From: Rhodospirillaceae bacterium bin65
GTDB taxonomy: Bacteria; Pseudomonadota; Alphaproteobacteria; Bin65
Direction of reading: 5' to 3'
Length of the DNA: 60,539 bases
Assembly (NCBI GenBank): GCA_002238725.1
Contig: MPMX01000022.1
Span: 1-60,539, forward strand
Made by a program: the position numbers and the translations under genes. Shown here piece by piece: positions 18,363 through 27,101 of the stretch (the stretch's first letter is position 1; the number at the start of each line of letters is the position of its first letter). Below the pieces are notes generated by a model, which did not search any database, was not told the DNA's origin, and worked only from the letters and a program-made list of their open reading frames with translations.

Positions 18363-19238
18363 TCACGCCTTCCCGAACAGGCCGTGCGGCCGCCACAGCA
18401 GCACGATGAAGGTCACACCGTAGATGAAGAAGCCGCCGCCCTCCGGCAGGAAATACTTGCCGGCGAAATCGATGATGCCGAGCAGCAGGGCGGCTACGAA
18501 GGTGCCGCGGATGTTGCCCAGCCCCCCGACTGCCACGACAATCAGGAAGATCACCAGATACTCGAACGCGAACACCGGTTTCAGCCCGCCGAGGATCTGG
18601 ATGCCCAGGCCGCCGCCGAGCGCCGCCATGCCGCTGCCCAGCGCGAAGATGATGGTGAACAGCCGGCCGGTCGGGATACCGCAGGATTCGGCCATGCGCC
18701 GGTTGTCCACCGCGGCGCGCACCTGGGCGCCGATCTTCGTCCGCTCCAGGCCGAAGAACAGCGCCGCCACGATGACGCCGCCGGCAACGATCATGAAGGC
18801 GCGGTAGATCGGGATGTTCTTGAAGCCGAGGTCGATGTCGCCGAGCAGAATTTCCGGCAGCAGGATATTCTGCGGGTCCGGCCCCCAGACGAAGGAAACG
18901 CCGGCGACCGAGGCGAAGACGATGCCAATGGTGAACAGGACCTGGTCGAGTTCCGGCCGGCCGTAGACATGGCGATAGAGCAGCCGGTCCATGACCACGC
19001 CGAGCGCGGCGACAAGGAAGAAGGCGATCACCAGGGCGAGCAGGTAGGGCACGCCCATCGGCGCCACCAGCTTCACCGTGATGTAGCCGCCGACCATGGC
19101 AAAGGCGCCGTGGGCCAGGTTGACGAAGCCCATCAGCCCCATCGTGATCGACAGGCCGACCGAGATGATGAACAGCAGCATCGCGTAGGCCAGGCCGAAC
19201 ACGAGGATCGTGGTCGCGATATCGAAGGCTGCTGCCAT
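18363..19238 (-). CDS. livH: Branched-chain amino-acid-type ABC transporter permease (LivH)
   Basis: 291 residues from the ATG at 19238, BPD_transp_2 family, with the partner motif GLMGFVNLAHGAFAMVGGY and GGLGNIRGTFVAA near the C-terminus. The frame continues to 19301 without homology; no clear Shine-Dalgarno is seen at the chosen start. First gene of livHMGF. A 222-base gap with repeat copy B separates it from the upstream binding-protein gene, so it may have its own promoter. Confidence 0.9.
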   Translation of the reverse strand: MAAAFDIATTILVFGLAYAMLLFIISVGLSITMGLMGFVNLAHGAFAMVGGYITVKLVAPMGVPYLLALVIAFFLVAALGVVMDRLLYRHVYGRPELDQVLFTIGIVFASVAGVSFVWGPDPQNILLPEILLGDIDLGFKNIPIYRAFMIVAGGVIVAALFFGLERTKIGAQVRAAVDNRRMAESCGIPTGRLFTIIFALGSGMAALGGGLGIQILGGLKPVFAFEYLVIFLIVVAVGGLGNIRGTFVAALLLGIIDFAGKYFLPEGGGFFIYGVTFIVLLWRPHGLFGKA

Positions 19239-19304
19239 GCGGGGGGAGCCGGTTGGGGATAGGGCCGGGAATAGTCCGTCAGATCGGCCGGAACGGAACA
19301 AGCG

Positions 19305-19409
19305 TCCTTCGATACGCCGCTTCGCGGCTACTCAGGATGAGGTAGGGAAAACCCAGCACTCCCCTCATCCCGAGTAGCCCCGGATACAATCCGGGGCGTA
19401 TCGAGGGAC
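19305..19409. repeat. Paired inverted dispersed repeat, copy B
   Basis: TCCTTCGATACGCCGCTTCG with CTACTCAGGATGAGG on the left; CCCTCATCCCGAGTAGCCCC then GTATCGAGGGACG on the right. The right half carries the CCGGATACAATCCGG hairpin variant also seen in copy D. Located between a binding-protein gene and livH. Confidence 0.8.
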
Positions 19410-19410
19410 G

Positions 19411-19445
19411 GAAAGGCCCGTCGGCCGGGCCGGCCGAACCGACGG
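19411..19445 (-). terminator. Possible terminator after the first binding-protein gene
   Basis: On the minus strand, 16-43 bases past the stop, CCGTCGG and CCGACGG enclose a GC-rich, partly self-complementary loop and are followed by GCCTTTCC. The T-run is short, so termination strength is uncertain. Confidence 0.35.
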
Positions 19446-19460
19446 ATCGGACTGCAGCCG

Positions 19461-20663
19461 TTACTTGCCGCAGCGGCCGATCTTCAGCTCCTTGCACTTG
19501 TCCTTCACGGCCACGAAAGTCTTCAGCTTCTTCTGCCGCAATGTGCCGTTGTCGTCGTAAACCTGCGCGACATAGACATTCTGGACGATTTCGCGGGTTT
19601 CCGGATCGATCATGATCGGACCGCGCGGGCTGTTGTGCTTCCAGCCTTTCAGGGCCGCAATCGCGCCGGCTGCCGTGATCTTGCCGCCCTTGGCCGACTT
19701 GATGATGTGATAGACCGCGGCCATGCCGTCATAGCCGCCCACGCCGACGAAGTCCGGCGTCGACTTGGCGCCGTAGGCCGCCTTCCAGGCCTTGACGAAC
19801 GCCTGGTTCACCGGCGTCGCCAGATCGGCATGGTAGTGGTGCGCGGTTATAACGCCGACCGCCGCCTTGCCCATGCCCTGGAGTTGGGTGTCCTGCGTGA
19901 TGTCGCCAGGGCCGACCAGCTTGACGCCGGCCTTGCGCATGCCGAGCGCTTGATAGGTCTTGGCCACGCCCGCGGCATGGTTGCCCGCCGGCACGAAGAC
20001 GTAGAAGCAACCGGGCTTCTTGTCCTTCACGCGCTGGAAGAAGGGCGTGAAGTCCGGCGCCTCGCGCGGGCCGCCCATCGGGATCGAGTCGATCACCTTG
20101 CCCCCGGCCCCTTCGAAGCCGCGCGCGAAGGCGGCGACGCTGTCCTTGCCGGGAGGATAGTTGGTGTAGCCGGAGATAGCCGTCTTGCAGCCCATTTCCT
20201 TCGCGGCGTGCTCGCCCATGATGTAGCCGGCCTGCCACATGGTGAAGGACACGCGCACGATGTTCGGCGACATGTTGGTGATAAACGCGGTGCCGGCGTT
20301 CATGATGACGAAGGGCATCTTGCCGGCGGTCGCCAGTGGCGCAATCGACATGGCGTTGGGCGAGAAAATCACGCCGCCGAGGATCTCGACCTTCTCGCGG
20401 GCGATCAGCTCCTGCGCCGCCGCCTTGGCGATCGGCCCGCCGGGCCGCTTGGAATCGCGGACGATCAGCTTGATCGTGTCGCCGCCCAGTTCCTTGGCGT
20501 GCAGCTTCATGTAGAGCCGCGCGCCCTTTTCCATCTGGTCGCCGAGCTGGGCCGCGCCGCCGGATTTGGGCGCGATGAAGCCGACCTTGATTTCCCGCGC
20601 TTCGGCCGCCGCCGCAAAGGCGACCGCGCCGGCGAGGATAAGTCCGGTGGTATGTTTCAGCAT
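19461..20663 (-). CDS. ABC transporter substrate-binding protein, LivK-like, copy 1
   Basis: 400 residues. Signal peptide at residues 1-22 (hydrophobic core LILAGAVAFAAAAEA), then a type I periplasmic-binding fold beginning EIKVGFIAPKSGGAAQLGDQ. Likely captures an amino acid, amide or aromatic acid for LivHMGF downstream. It is a close tandem paralogue of the next gene, with long identical stretches (for example RDSKRPGGPIAKAAAQELIA) and the same end (KCKELKIGRCGK). Copies are 49 bases apart. The substrate is unknown; divergence around the mid-protein binding region suggests different specificities. Confidence 0.9.
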   Translation of the reverse strand: MLKHTTGLILAGAVAFAAAAEAREIKVGFIAPKSGGAAQLGDQMEKGARLYMKLHAKELGGDTIKLIVRDSKRPGGPIAKAAAQELIAREKVEILGGVIFSPNAMSIAPLATAGKMPFVIMNAGTAFITNMSPNIVRVSFTMWQAGYIMGEHAAKEMGCKTAISGYTNYPPGKDSVAAFARGFEGAGGKVIDSIPMGGPREAPDFTPFFQRVKDKKPGCFYVFVPAGNHAAGVAKTYQALGMRKAGVKLVGPGDITQDTQLQGMGKAAVGVITAHHYHADLATPVNQAFVKAWKAAYGAKSTPDFVGVGGYDGMAAVYHIIKSAKGGKITAAGAIAALKGWKHNSPRGPIMIDPETREIVQNVYVAQVYDDNGTLRQKKLKTFVAVKDKCKELKIGRCGK

Positions 20664-20712
20664 GATAATCCTCCCTTCGGATACGGCTGAAGCGACAGAC
20701 TAGCGGAATCTG

Positions 20713-21915
20713 CTACTTTCCGCACCGGCCGATCTTCAGCTCCTTGCATTTGTCCTTGACCGCCTCGATGGTCTTCAGAGTCTTGTGGCGCAGGGTGCCG
20801 TTATCGTCGACGACCTCGGCGACGTAGATGTTCTGGACGATGTCTCGCGTGACCGGGTCGATCGAAATCTTCCCGCGCGGGCTGTCATGGGTCCAGCCCC
20901 GCAGCGCCTTGATCGCACTGTCTGCTGTAATCTTGCCGCCCTTGGCCGACTTGATGATGTGGAAGACCGCGGCCATGCCGTCATAGCCGCCAACGCTCAC
21001 GAAATCGTTCACCGCATCCTTGCCGTATTCAGCCTTGAACGCCTTGCGGTAGGCCGCGTTGACCGGGTTCTCGAGATCGGCGTGATAGTGGATGGCGATG
21101 GTCGTGCCTGCGATGGCCGGGCCGATGCTCTGCAGTTGCAGGTCGTGGGTGAGGTCGCCGGGGCCGATGAATTTGATGCCGGCCTGCTTCATGCCCAGGG
21201 CGACAAAGGTCTTGGACGCCCCTGCGGCATGGTTGCCACCCGGCACAAAGACGTAGAAGCAGTTCGGGTTCTTGTCCTTCACGCGCTGGAAGAAGGGCGT
21301 GAAGTCCGGCGCCTCGCGCGGGCCGCCCATCGGGATCGAGTCGATCACCTTGCCGCCGGCGCCTTCGAAACCGCGCTTGAAAGCCGCCACGCTGTCCTTG
21401 CCCGGCGGGTAGTTGGTGTAGCCGGAAATCGCCGTCTTGCAGCCCAGCGCGTTGGCGGCGTGCTCGCCCATGATGAAGCCAGCCTGCCACATGGTGAAGG
21501 AGACCCGCGCGATGTTCGGCGACAGGGTGGTGATCCAGGAGGTGCCGGCGTTCATGACGACGAAGGGCACCTTCGCCGCGGTCGCCAATGGCGCGATCGA
21601 CATGGCGTTGGGCGAAAAGATCACGCCGCCGAGGATCTCGACCTTCTCGCGCGCGATCAGCTCCTGCGCCGCGGCCTTGGCGATCGGACCGCCGGGCCGC
21701 TTGGAATCGCGGACGATCAGCTTGATCGTGTCGCCGCCAAGCTCTTTCGCGTGCAGCTTGATATAGAGCCGTGCGCCCTTTTCGAGCTGATCGCCGAGCT
21801 GGGCCGCGCCGCCGGACTTGGGCGCGATGAAGCCGACCTTGATTTCCCGCGCCTCGGCCGCCGCCGCCAGCGCAAGGCTGCCGGCCAGGATCGTTCCTGT
21901 CGTGAACCTGAACAT
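20713..21915 (-). CDS. ABC transporter substrate-binding protein, LivK-like, copy 2
   Basis: 400 residues with a signal peptide (LAGSLALAAAAEA) and the same type I binding fold as its tandem neighbour. Differences cluster in the segment around residues 115-135 (PFVVMNAGTSWITTLSPNIA against PFVIMNAGTAFITNMSPNIV) and between residues 240 and 300. Farthest upstream of the liv genes, so probably first in the transcript. A perfect 15-bp inverted repeat lies 84-134 bases upstream of its start. Confidence 0.9.
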   Translation of the reverse strand: MFRFTTGTILAGSLALAAAAEAREIKVGFIAPKSGGAAQLGDQLEKGARLYIKLHAKELGGDTIKLIVRDSKRPGGPIAKAAAQELIAREKVEILGGVIFSPNAMSIAPLATAAKVPFVVMNAGTSWITTLSPNIARVSFTMWQAGFIMGEHAANALGCKTAISGYTNYPPGKDSVAAFKRGFEGAGGKVIDSIPMGGPREAPDFTPFFQRVKDKNPNCFYVFVPGGNHAAGASKTFVALGMKQAGIKFIGPGDLTHDLQLQSIGPAIAGTTIAIHYHADLENPVNAAYRKAFKAEYGKDAVNDFVSVGGYDGMAAVFHIIKSAKGGKITADSAIKALRGWTHDSPRGKISIDPVTRDIVQNIYVAEVVDDNGTLRHKTLKTIEAVKDKCKELKIGRCGK

Positions 21916-21998
21916 GCATTCCTCCCTATAGGTTGCGGCGGGCTCGGCAATGCCGACCCGGCCGCCGCGTCACCCGCCTTTTCTACGGGGCGAACCCG

Positions 21999-22049
21999 CC
22001 GCTCGGCAACCCGCTATCCGGGCCGGGCTTTTACCGGGTTGCCGAGCGG
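21999..22049. promoter_or_regulatory. Perfect 15-bp inverted repeat in a divergent promoter region
   Basis: CCGCTCGGCAACCCG (21999-22013) and CGGGTTGCCGAGCGG (22035-22049) are exact reverse complements around a 21-base loop that includes CTTTT. The two flanking genes both point away from it, so it is not a 3' terminator for either. It may be a regulator site or a leader hairpin. Confidence 0.55.
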
Positions 22050-22158
22050 TGCTAAACATCGGGTATCGCAACATGCCGGTCGTTGCGGCCGCGATGCGAG
22101 ACGCCGCGGCGGTTGCACTGCCGATTGAGGTGCGGAATCGGACGGAATGGAGCGGGCG

Positions 22159-22470
22159 ATGAATGACGCTTCGGAAAGGATTGAACGGGGCCTGAAGGAA
22201 GTATTGGCCCAGGCACGGCGCGAAGAGCGCGAAGGCCCTGTCGAAATCGAAAGGATCGACGTGCCGGAACTCGATGTCGTGGCCATCCGGGCCTGCACCG
22301 GTCTGTCGCAGGACGCGTTCGCCAGAAGCATCGGTGTCGATACAGCCACGCTGCGCGAGTGGGAACAGGGCCGACGACGGCCAAAAGGGAACGCCCGGGT
22401 CCTGCTCGACATGATTGCCGGGGATCCCCGGATCGCGCACCGCGCCCCGGGCGGAGAGTCCGCCGAATAG
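22159..22470 (+). CDS. XRE-type HTH protein, HigA/NadS-like, orphan
   Basis: 103 residues. The helix-turn-helix is at about residues 43-75 (VVAIRACTGLSQDAFARSIG then LREWEQGRRRP), the form seen in HigA-like antitoxins and in small repressors. No toxin-sized gene precedes or follows it, so it is an orphan antitoxin or a local regulator, possibly of the gal genes that start 32 bases downstream. ATG 22159 follows GGAG; an in-frame ATG at 22147 is the alternative. Confidence 0.82.
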   Translation: MNDASERIERGLKEVLAQARREEREGPVEIERIDVPELDVVAIRACTGLSQDAFARSIGVDTATLREWEQGRRRPKGNARVLLDMIAGDPRIAHRAPGGESAE

Positions 22471-22502
22471 CTGCGCCGTCCGGGACCCGTAAGGAGAATG
22501 CC

Positions 22503-23237
22503 ATGAGCGACCGGAAATCCGCCCTCGTCGTCAGCGCCCATGCGGCAGATTTCGTGTGGCGCTGCGGCGGTGCGATAGCGCTGCATCGGGAGCGCGGCGT
22601 CGATGTGACGGTCGTCTGCCTGTCCTTCGGCGAGCGCGGCGAGAGCGCACGGCTGTGGAAGCAGGACGGCGCGACGCTGGACAAAGTGAAGGCCGTTCGG
22701 CGCAAGGAGGCGGAGAAGGCCGCCGAAGTGCTGGGCGCCCACGACCTGGTCTGCTTCGACCTCGGCGACTATCCGCTCACTCTGGACGAGGACGCGAAAC
22801 ACCGGCTGGTCGACGTGCTGCGCGCCGTGCAGCCGTCCTTCATCCTGACCCATTCGAAGTACGACCCGTACAACACCGACCATATGGCGACGATGGCCTT
22901 CACCATGGAGGCGCGCATGATCGCCCAGGCCTGGGGCCACAATCCGGGCGAGAAGGTGCTCGGCGCGCCGCAGATGTATCTGTTCGAGCCGCACCAGACC
23001 GAGCAGATGGGCTGGGTGCCGAACGTGTTCCTCGACATCACGAGCGTGTGGGAAAAGAAGCGCGCCGCCATCGAATGCATGGAGGGCCAGCACCACCTCT
23101 GGGCCTACTACACCAACGTCGCGGAGAACCGGGGCAACCATTTCCGGCGCAATTCGGGCGGCATGGCCGGCGGACGGGACTGCAAATTCGCCGAGGGTTT
23201 CCAGGCCGTGTTCCCGCGCTGCGTGGACGAACTGTGA
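22503..23237 (+). CDS. galB: 4-oxalomesaconate hydratase, PIG-L family (GalB)
   Basis: 244 residues. PIG-L/LmbE fold, but the usual AHPDDE motif reads SAHAADF, as I recall for Pseudomonas GalB-type hydratases, followed by [14 protein letters not shown] and [10 protein letters not shown]; the distal motif [10 protein letters not shown] supplies another metal histidine. It would hydrate 4-oxalomesaconate to 4-carboxy-4-hydroxy-2-oxoadipate. Followed by galC and galD homologues, which makes the assignment strong. AAGGAGAA precedes the ATG. One-base overlap with galC (TGATG). Confidence 0.85.
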   Translation: MSDRKSALVVSAHAADFVWRCGGAIALHRERGVDVTVVCLSFGERGESARLWKQDGATLDKVKAVRRKEAEKAAEVLGAHDLVCFDLGDYPLTLDEDAKHRLVDVLRAVQPSFILTHSKYDPYNTDHMATMAFTMEARMIAQAWGHNPGEKVLGAPQMYLFEPHQTEQMGWVPNVFLDITSVWEKKRAAIECMEGQHHLWAYYTNVAENRGNHFRRNSGGMAGGRDCKFAEGFQAVFPRCVDEL

Positions 23238-23911
23238 TGGACAATATTGTCGTCCGGGATATCGAGCGGGCCGATCCAGCGGTCATTGCAGCGCTCGGCG
23301 AGTGCGGCGTCGCGACCGTCCACGAAGCCCAGGGGCACACCGGGCTGCTGGCCTCGTATATGCGGCCGATCTATGCCGGCGCGGCGGCGGCGGGCTCCGC
23401 CGTCACCATCCTTGCGCCGCCAGGCGACAACTGGATGGTCCATGTCGCCATCGAACAATTGCAGCCGGGCGACATGCTGGTCCTGGCGGTCACTTCGCCG
23501 TCGGACGCCGGCTATTTCGGCGATCTGCTGGCGACCTCCTGCCGGGCGCGCGGCGCGGCCGGGCTGGTTGCAGATACCGGCGTGCGCGATGTCAAGGACC
23601 TGACGGCGATGTGCTTCCCGGTCTGGTCGAGGGCGGTGTGCGCCCAGGGCACGGTGAAGCGCACGCCCGGATCGGTCAACGTGCCGGTGGTCTGCGCCGG
23701 CGCGCCGGTCAGTCCGGGCGATGTCGTGGTCGGCGACGATGACGGGGTGTGTATCGTTCGACACGAGGAGGCCGCCGACGTGCTGGCGAAGGCGCAGGCC
23801 CGCATTGCGAACGAGGCGGAAAAGCGCGAGCGCCTCGCCGCCGGCGAGCTGGGACTCGACATGTACGGCATGCGCGGCGACCTCGAAGCCGCCGGGCTGA
23901 AATATGTCTGA
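23237..23911 (+). CDS. galC: 4-carboxy-4-hydroxy-2-oxoadipate aldolase, RraA-like (GalC/LigK)
   Basis: 224 residues. The RraA-like fold has [32 protein letters not shown], the aldolase [10 protein letters not shown] segment (Arg and Asp for substrate and metal) and [15 protein letters not shown]. It would cleave 4-carboxy-4-hydroxy-2-oxoadipate to pyruvate and oxaloacetate. Overlaps galB by one base and galD by eight, so the three are co-translated. An RNase-regulator role is unlikely given the neighbours. Confidence 0.85.
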   Translation: MDNIVVRDIERADPAVIAALGECGVATVHEAQGHTGLLASYMRPIYAGAAAAGSAVTILAPPGDNWMVHVAIEQLQPGDMLVLAVTSPSDAGYFGDLLATSCRARGAAGLVADTGVRDVKDLTAMCFPVWSRAVCAQGTVKRTPGSVNVPVVCAGAPVSPGDVVVGDDDGVCIVRHEEAADVLAKAQARIANEAEKRERLAAGELGLDMYGMRGDLEAAGLKYV

Positions 23912-24974
23912 CAATGTTTCGGGCGGCGTGCGCTGCCTGTGGATGCGCGGCGGCACATCCAAGGGCGGCTTTTTCCTGGCCGACGACCTGCCGGCTGACC
24001 CGGCGGCGCGCGACGCCTTCCTGCGCCGGGTCATGGGCTCGCCCGATCCGCGCCAGATCGACGGCATGGGGGGCGCCGACCCGCTGACATCGAAGGTCGC
24101 CGTGGTCTCGCCTTCGGATCGCGCCGGTGTCGATGTCGACTATCTCTTCCTCCAGGTGAGCGTCGACGCGCCGCTGGTCTCCGATGCCCAGACCTGCGGC
24201 AACATCCTGGCCGGGGTCGGCCCGTTCGCCATCGAGCGCGGCCTGGTGCCGGCGCGCGACGGCGAAACGCCGGTGACGATCTATCTGGAGAATACCGGGC
24301 AGACGGCGGTGGCGACGGTAAGGACGCCGGGCCGCACGGTCTCCTACGCCGGCGATGCCCGGATCGACGGCGTGCCGGGCGCCGCCGCGCCGGTGCCGCT
24401 TACGTTCCGGGACACCGCAGGCGCCACCTGCGGCGCGCTGCTGCCGACCGGGCGGGCGGTCGGCCGGGTCGACGGGATCGAGGTCACGCTGATCGACAAC
24501 GGCATGCCCTGCGTCGTGCTGCGGGCGGAAGACGCCGGCATCGCCGGAACCGAGAGCCGCGAGACGCTGGATGCCGATGACGCCCTGAAAGTCCGGCTCG
24601 AACGCTTGCGCCTTGCCTGCGGCCCGCTGATGAATTTGGGCAATGTGGTGGCGAAGACGGTGCCGAAAATGACCTTGGTGAGCGCGCCGCAGGACGGCGG
24701 GGCGATCGCCACCCGGACCTTCATCCCGCACCGCTGCCACGCCACCATCGGCGTGCTTGGCGCCGTCAGCGTCGCGACGGCCTGCCTGCTGCCCGGATCT
24801 CCCGCCGCGGCGCTGGCGCAGGTGCCGCCGGGCAATCCCAAGACGCTGGAAATCGAGCATCCGTCGGGTCAGACCTCGGTGATCGCGACCCTGGCCGACG
24901 ACGGCAGCGTTGCCTCGGCGGCCATCCTGCGCACCGCCAACAAGTTGATGGACGGCACGGTCTTTGCAGGCTAG
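23904..24974 (+). CDS. galD: 4-oxalomesaconate tautomerase, PrpF family (GalD)
   Basis: 356 residues, PrpF/diaminopimelate-epimerase-like fold. N-terminal [14 protein letters not shown], then [20 protein letters not shown] with the conserved cysteine, and the C-terminal [16 protein letters not shown] are family hallmarks. It would interconvert the keto and enol forms of 4-oxalomesaconate for GalB. PrpF aconitate isomerase is the alternative, but the galB and galC neighbours favour GalD. The ring-cleavage dioxygenase is not in the window. Confidence 0.85.
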   Translation: MSDNVSGGVRCLWMRGGTSKGGFFLADDLPADPAARDAFLRRVMGSPDPRQIDGMGGADPLTSKVAVVSPSDRAGVDVDYLFLQVSVDAPLVSDAQTCGNILAGVGPFAIERGLVPARDGETPVTIYLENTGQTAVATVRTPGRTVSYAGDARIDGVPGAAAPVPLTFRDTAGATCGALLPTGRAVGRVDGIEVTLIDNGMPCVVLRAEDAGIAGTESRETLDADDALKVRLERLRLACGPLMNLGNVVAKTVPKMTLVSAPQDGGAIATRTFIPHRCHATIGVLGAVSVATACLLPGSPAAALAQVPPGNPKTLEIEHPSGQTSVIATLADDGSVASAAILRTANKLMDGTVFAG

Positions 24975-25019
24975 CACGGGCGCGCCTGACCGCCTGACCG
25001 AGCTTGAGAGCCGCCGCCC

Positions 25020-25904
25020 ATGACCCGAATAAACATCCAGTTCAGCCTGTTCTCGGCCTTCTATTCGCCGCTCATCGCGACGATGGCCGGCGGGTTTCTG
25101 ACCGAGGAGGGGCTGGAGGCCGACTGGTCGGTCTCGCCGCCCGGGGTCTCGGCCATCGCCGCGCTGAAGGACGGTTCGGCCCATGTCGTGCAGTCGGCGC
25201 TCAGCCAGGCTTTCGGGCCCTTGTCGAAAGGCGAGGATCCGGGCGTCGTCCATTTCGCCCAGATCAACGAGATGGACGGCTTCTTCCTGACCGGGCGCGA
25301 CCCGGACCCGGACTTTTCATGGGACAGGCTCGAAGGCGCGGAGGTCGTACTGTTCGGCGGCGGCCAGCCGCTTGCCATGTTCAAATACGCCTGCCACAGG
25401 GCCGGTATCGCCTACGACAGGCTGAACGCCATCCATCCCGGCAACGCCGCCGACATCGACCGCGCCTTTCGCGACGGGCAGGGCGCCTTTGTCCAGCAGC
25501 AGGGGCCGTTCCCCCAGCAGTTGGAAGCCGACGGCGTCGGCCATGTCGTCGCCCAGGTCGGGCTCCAGGTCGGCCGCTGCGGCTTCTCCAGCCTGTGCGC
25601 CCGGCCGGACTGGCTGGACACCGACATGGCCCGGGCCTTCACCCGCGCCTACCGCAAGGCCCGGCGCTGGCTCAACGAAACGCCGGCGGCCGAGGTGGCG
25701 CGCGCCGAGGAATCCTATTTCCCGCAGATCGACCTGCCGGTGCTCGAACGCTGTATCGCCACCTATCAGCGGCTCGGCTGCTGGGCGCCCCATATCGAGA
25801 TCACGCCCGAAGCCTTCGAGGCGACGCTGGATATCTACGAATACAACGGCCTGATCGGCGAGCGCTTCGCCTACGACCGGGTCTGCGCCCGCCCGCCGGC
25901 ATGA
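25020..25904 (+). CDS. NMT1/THI5-SsuA-like binding-fold protein without signal peptide
   Basis: 294 residues. INIQFSLFSAFYSPLIATMAGGFLTEEGL is split here for length: it opens INIQFSLFSAFYSPL, then GFLTEEGLEADW, the start of a type II periplasmic-binding fold as in NMT1 and SsuA proteins. No hydrophobic signal precedes it, and the upstream gap (45 bases after galD) gives no longer start. It is either cytoplasmic with an enzymatic or sensing role, or exported some other way. The THI5 cysteine motif is absent. Co-directional with galBCD, so possibly linked to aromatic acid metabolism. Confidence 0.7.
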   Translation: MTRINIQFSLFSAFYSPLIATMAGGFLTEEGLEADWSVSPPGVSAIAALKDGSAHVVQSALSQAFGPLSKGEDPGVVHFAQINEMDGFFLTGRDPDPDFSWDRLEGAEVVLFGGGQPLAMFKYACHRAGIAYDRLNAIHPGNAADIDRAFRDGQGAFVQQQGPFPQQLEADGVGHVVAQVGLQVGRCGFSSLCARPDWLDTDMARAFTRAYRKARRWLNETPAAEVARAEESYFPQIDLPVLERCIATYQRLGCWAPHIEITPEAFEATLDIYEYNGLIGERFAYDRVCARPPA

Positions 25905-25905
25905 C

Positions 25906-26024
25906 GTCCCTCGATTCGGCGCTTCGCGCCTACTCGGGATGAGGGAGATTGGCTATTGTTCGTTCGTTTCAGCACCACATTCACCCTCACCCTGAGTAGC
26001 GGCAAAGCCGCGAATCGAAGGACG
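25906..26024. repeat. Paired inverted dispersed repeat, copy C
   Basis: GTCCCTCGATTCGGCGCTTC then CTACTCGGGATGAGGG on the left; CCCTCACCCTGAGTAGCGGC then CGAATCGAAGGACG on the right, with about 45 bases between. Begins right after the preceding stop codon and ends 66 bases before the next gene. The matching T-to-A change in both halves (GATTCG/CGAATC) looks compensatory. Confidence 0.8.
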
Positions 26025-26089
26025 GTCAAGCCCTTGGGTGGCGCCGCTGCGTCTCCGGTTCCTTCGAGACCGGAAAGGACCTAGAGCCG

Positions 26090-26653
26090 ATGTCCCGCTA
26101 TGACGAAATCGACCTCGATAATCTTACCCCGGCCCAGCAGTCTGTCGCCGACGCCATTGCCGGCGGCCCGCGCGGCTCGCTGCGCGGACCGTTCGTGCCC
26201 TGGCTGCTCAGCCCGGCGATGGCCGATCCGGCCCAGCGCCTCGGCGCCTTCCTGCGCTTCGGTTCCGTCCTGCCGCAGCGCCTGAAAGAACTCGCGATCG
26301 TCTTCACCGCCCGCCGGTGGGACGCCGGTTTCGAATGGAGCGTTCATGCCAAGCTGGCGCTGGAGGCCGGGCTGCCGCGCCCGGTCGTCGCGGCGATCGC
26401 GCGGGGCGATACGCCGGAGTTCGCCGACCCGGACGAGGCGCTGATCTATCGCTCCTGCCGGGAGATGTACGAGACGCACCGCTTCTCCGACGAAACCTTC
26501 GCCGCGCTGAAGGCGCTGCTCGGTCCGCAGGGCGTCGCCGAACTGGCCGGTCTGCTCGGCTACTACGCCCTTGTCTCGATTACGCTGAACGCCTTCGAGG
26601 TGCCGGCGCTGGACGACGACGCCGTCCCGGAACTCGCCGACATCGCCCGATAG
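26090..26653 (+). CDS. Carboxymuconolactone decarboxylase family protein
   Basis: 187 residues, all-helical AhpD-like fold. The RLKELAIVFTARRWDAGFEWSVH region and the segment after it (ARPVVAAIARGDTPEF in outline) match CMD proteins. The AhpD CxxC pair is absent, so it is closer to the decarboxylase-like branch than to a peroxidase partner. Its position near galBCD hints at aromatic catabolism but is not proof. Convergent with csaA. Confidence 0.82.
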   Translation: MSRYDEIDLDNLTPAQQSVADAIAGGPRGSLRGPFVPWLLSPAMADPAQRLGAFLRFGSVLPQRLKELAIVFTARRWDAGFEWSVHAKLALEAGLPRPVVAAIARGDTPEFADPDEALIYRSCREMYETHRFSDETFAALKALLGPQGVAELAGLLGYYALVSITLNAFEVPALDDDAVPELADIAR

Positions 26654-26675
26654 CCCGGCTCCGTCCCAGGCCGGC

Positions 26676-27026
26676 TCAGAACAGCCGGCCGCCGTCGGGA
26701 ACGTCGCGGTCGACGCCGATCAGCACGACCTCGCCGTCTGCGTCCGGGAAGCCGAGCACCAGGATTTCCGACATGATGTTGGCGATCTGCTTGGGCGGGA
26801 AATTGAGCACCGCCGCGACCTTGCGGCCGACCAACTCCTCCGGCGCGTAGTGCGCCGTGATCTGCGCCGAGGACTTGCGCGTGCCGATGCGTTCGCCGAA
26901 ATCGACGGTCAGGACATAGGCCGGCTTTCGGGCCTTCTCGAAGGGCTCGGCGGTCAAAACGGTGCCGACCCGGATATCGACCTTCTGAAAATCCGCCCAG
27001 GCGATGGTGTCTGCTACCGCGCTCAT
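26676..27026 (-). CDS. csaA: CsaA-like tRNA-binding domain protein
   Basis: 116 residues, the size of CsaA. A single EMAP-II/OB-fold tRNA-binding domain: FQKVDIRVGTVL, TVDFGERIGTRKSSAQITAHY, VAAVLNFPPKQIANIMSE. CsaA proteins have chaperone-like activity linked to secretion in Bacillus; the role in alphaproteobacteria is unclear. Start ATG 27026; the frame continues to 27086 without homology. Confidence 0.85.
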   Translation of the reverse strand: MSAVADTIAWADFQKVDIRVGTVLTAEPFEKARKPAYVLTVDFGERIGTRKSSAQITAHYAPEELVGRKVAAVLNFPPKQIANIMSEILVLGFPDADGEVVLIGVDRDVPDGGRLF

Positions 27027-27101
27027 GGCTGCGTTATACCAGCCCCGCCAGCCGGACCGGCGCTGCCTTCGCCGCACCCCTTTCAAGAAAACAGTGCGGG
27101 A

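Noticed and set aside
21950..22162. 70-codon frame upstream of the XRE gene as a possible HigB-like toxin
   Set aside because: Too short, spans the inverted repeat, and shows no RelE/HigB features; the XRE gene is treated as an orphan.
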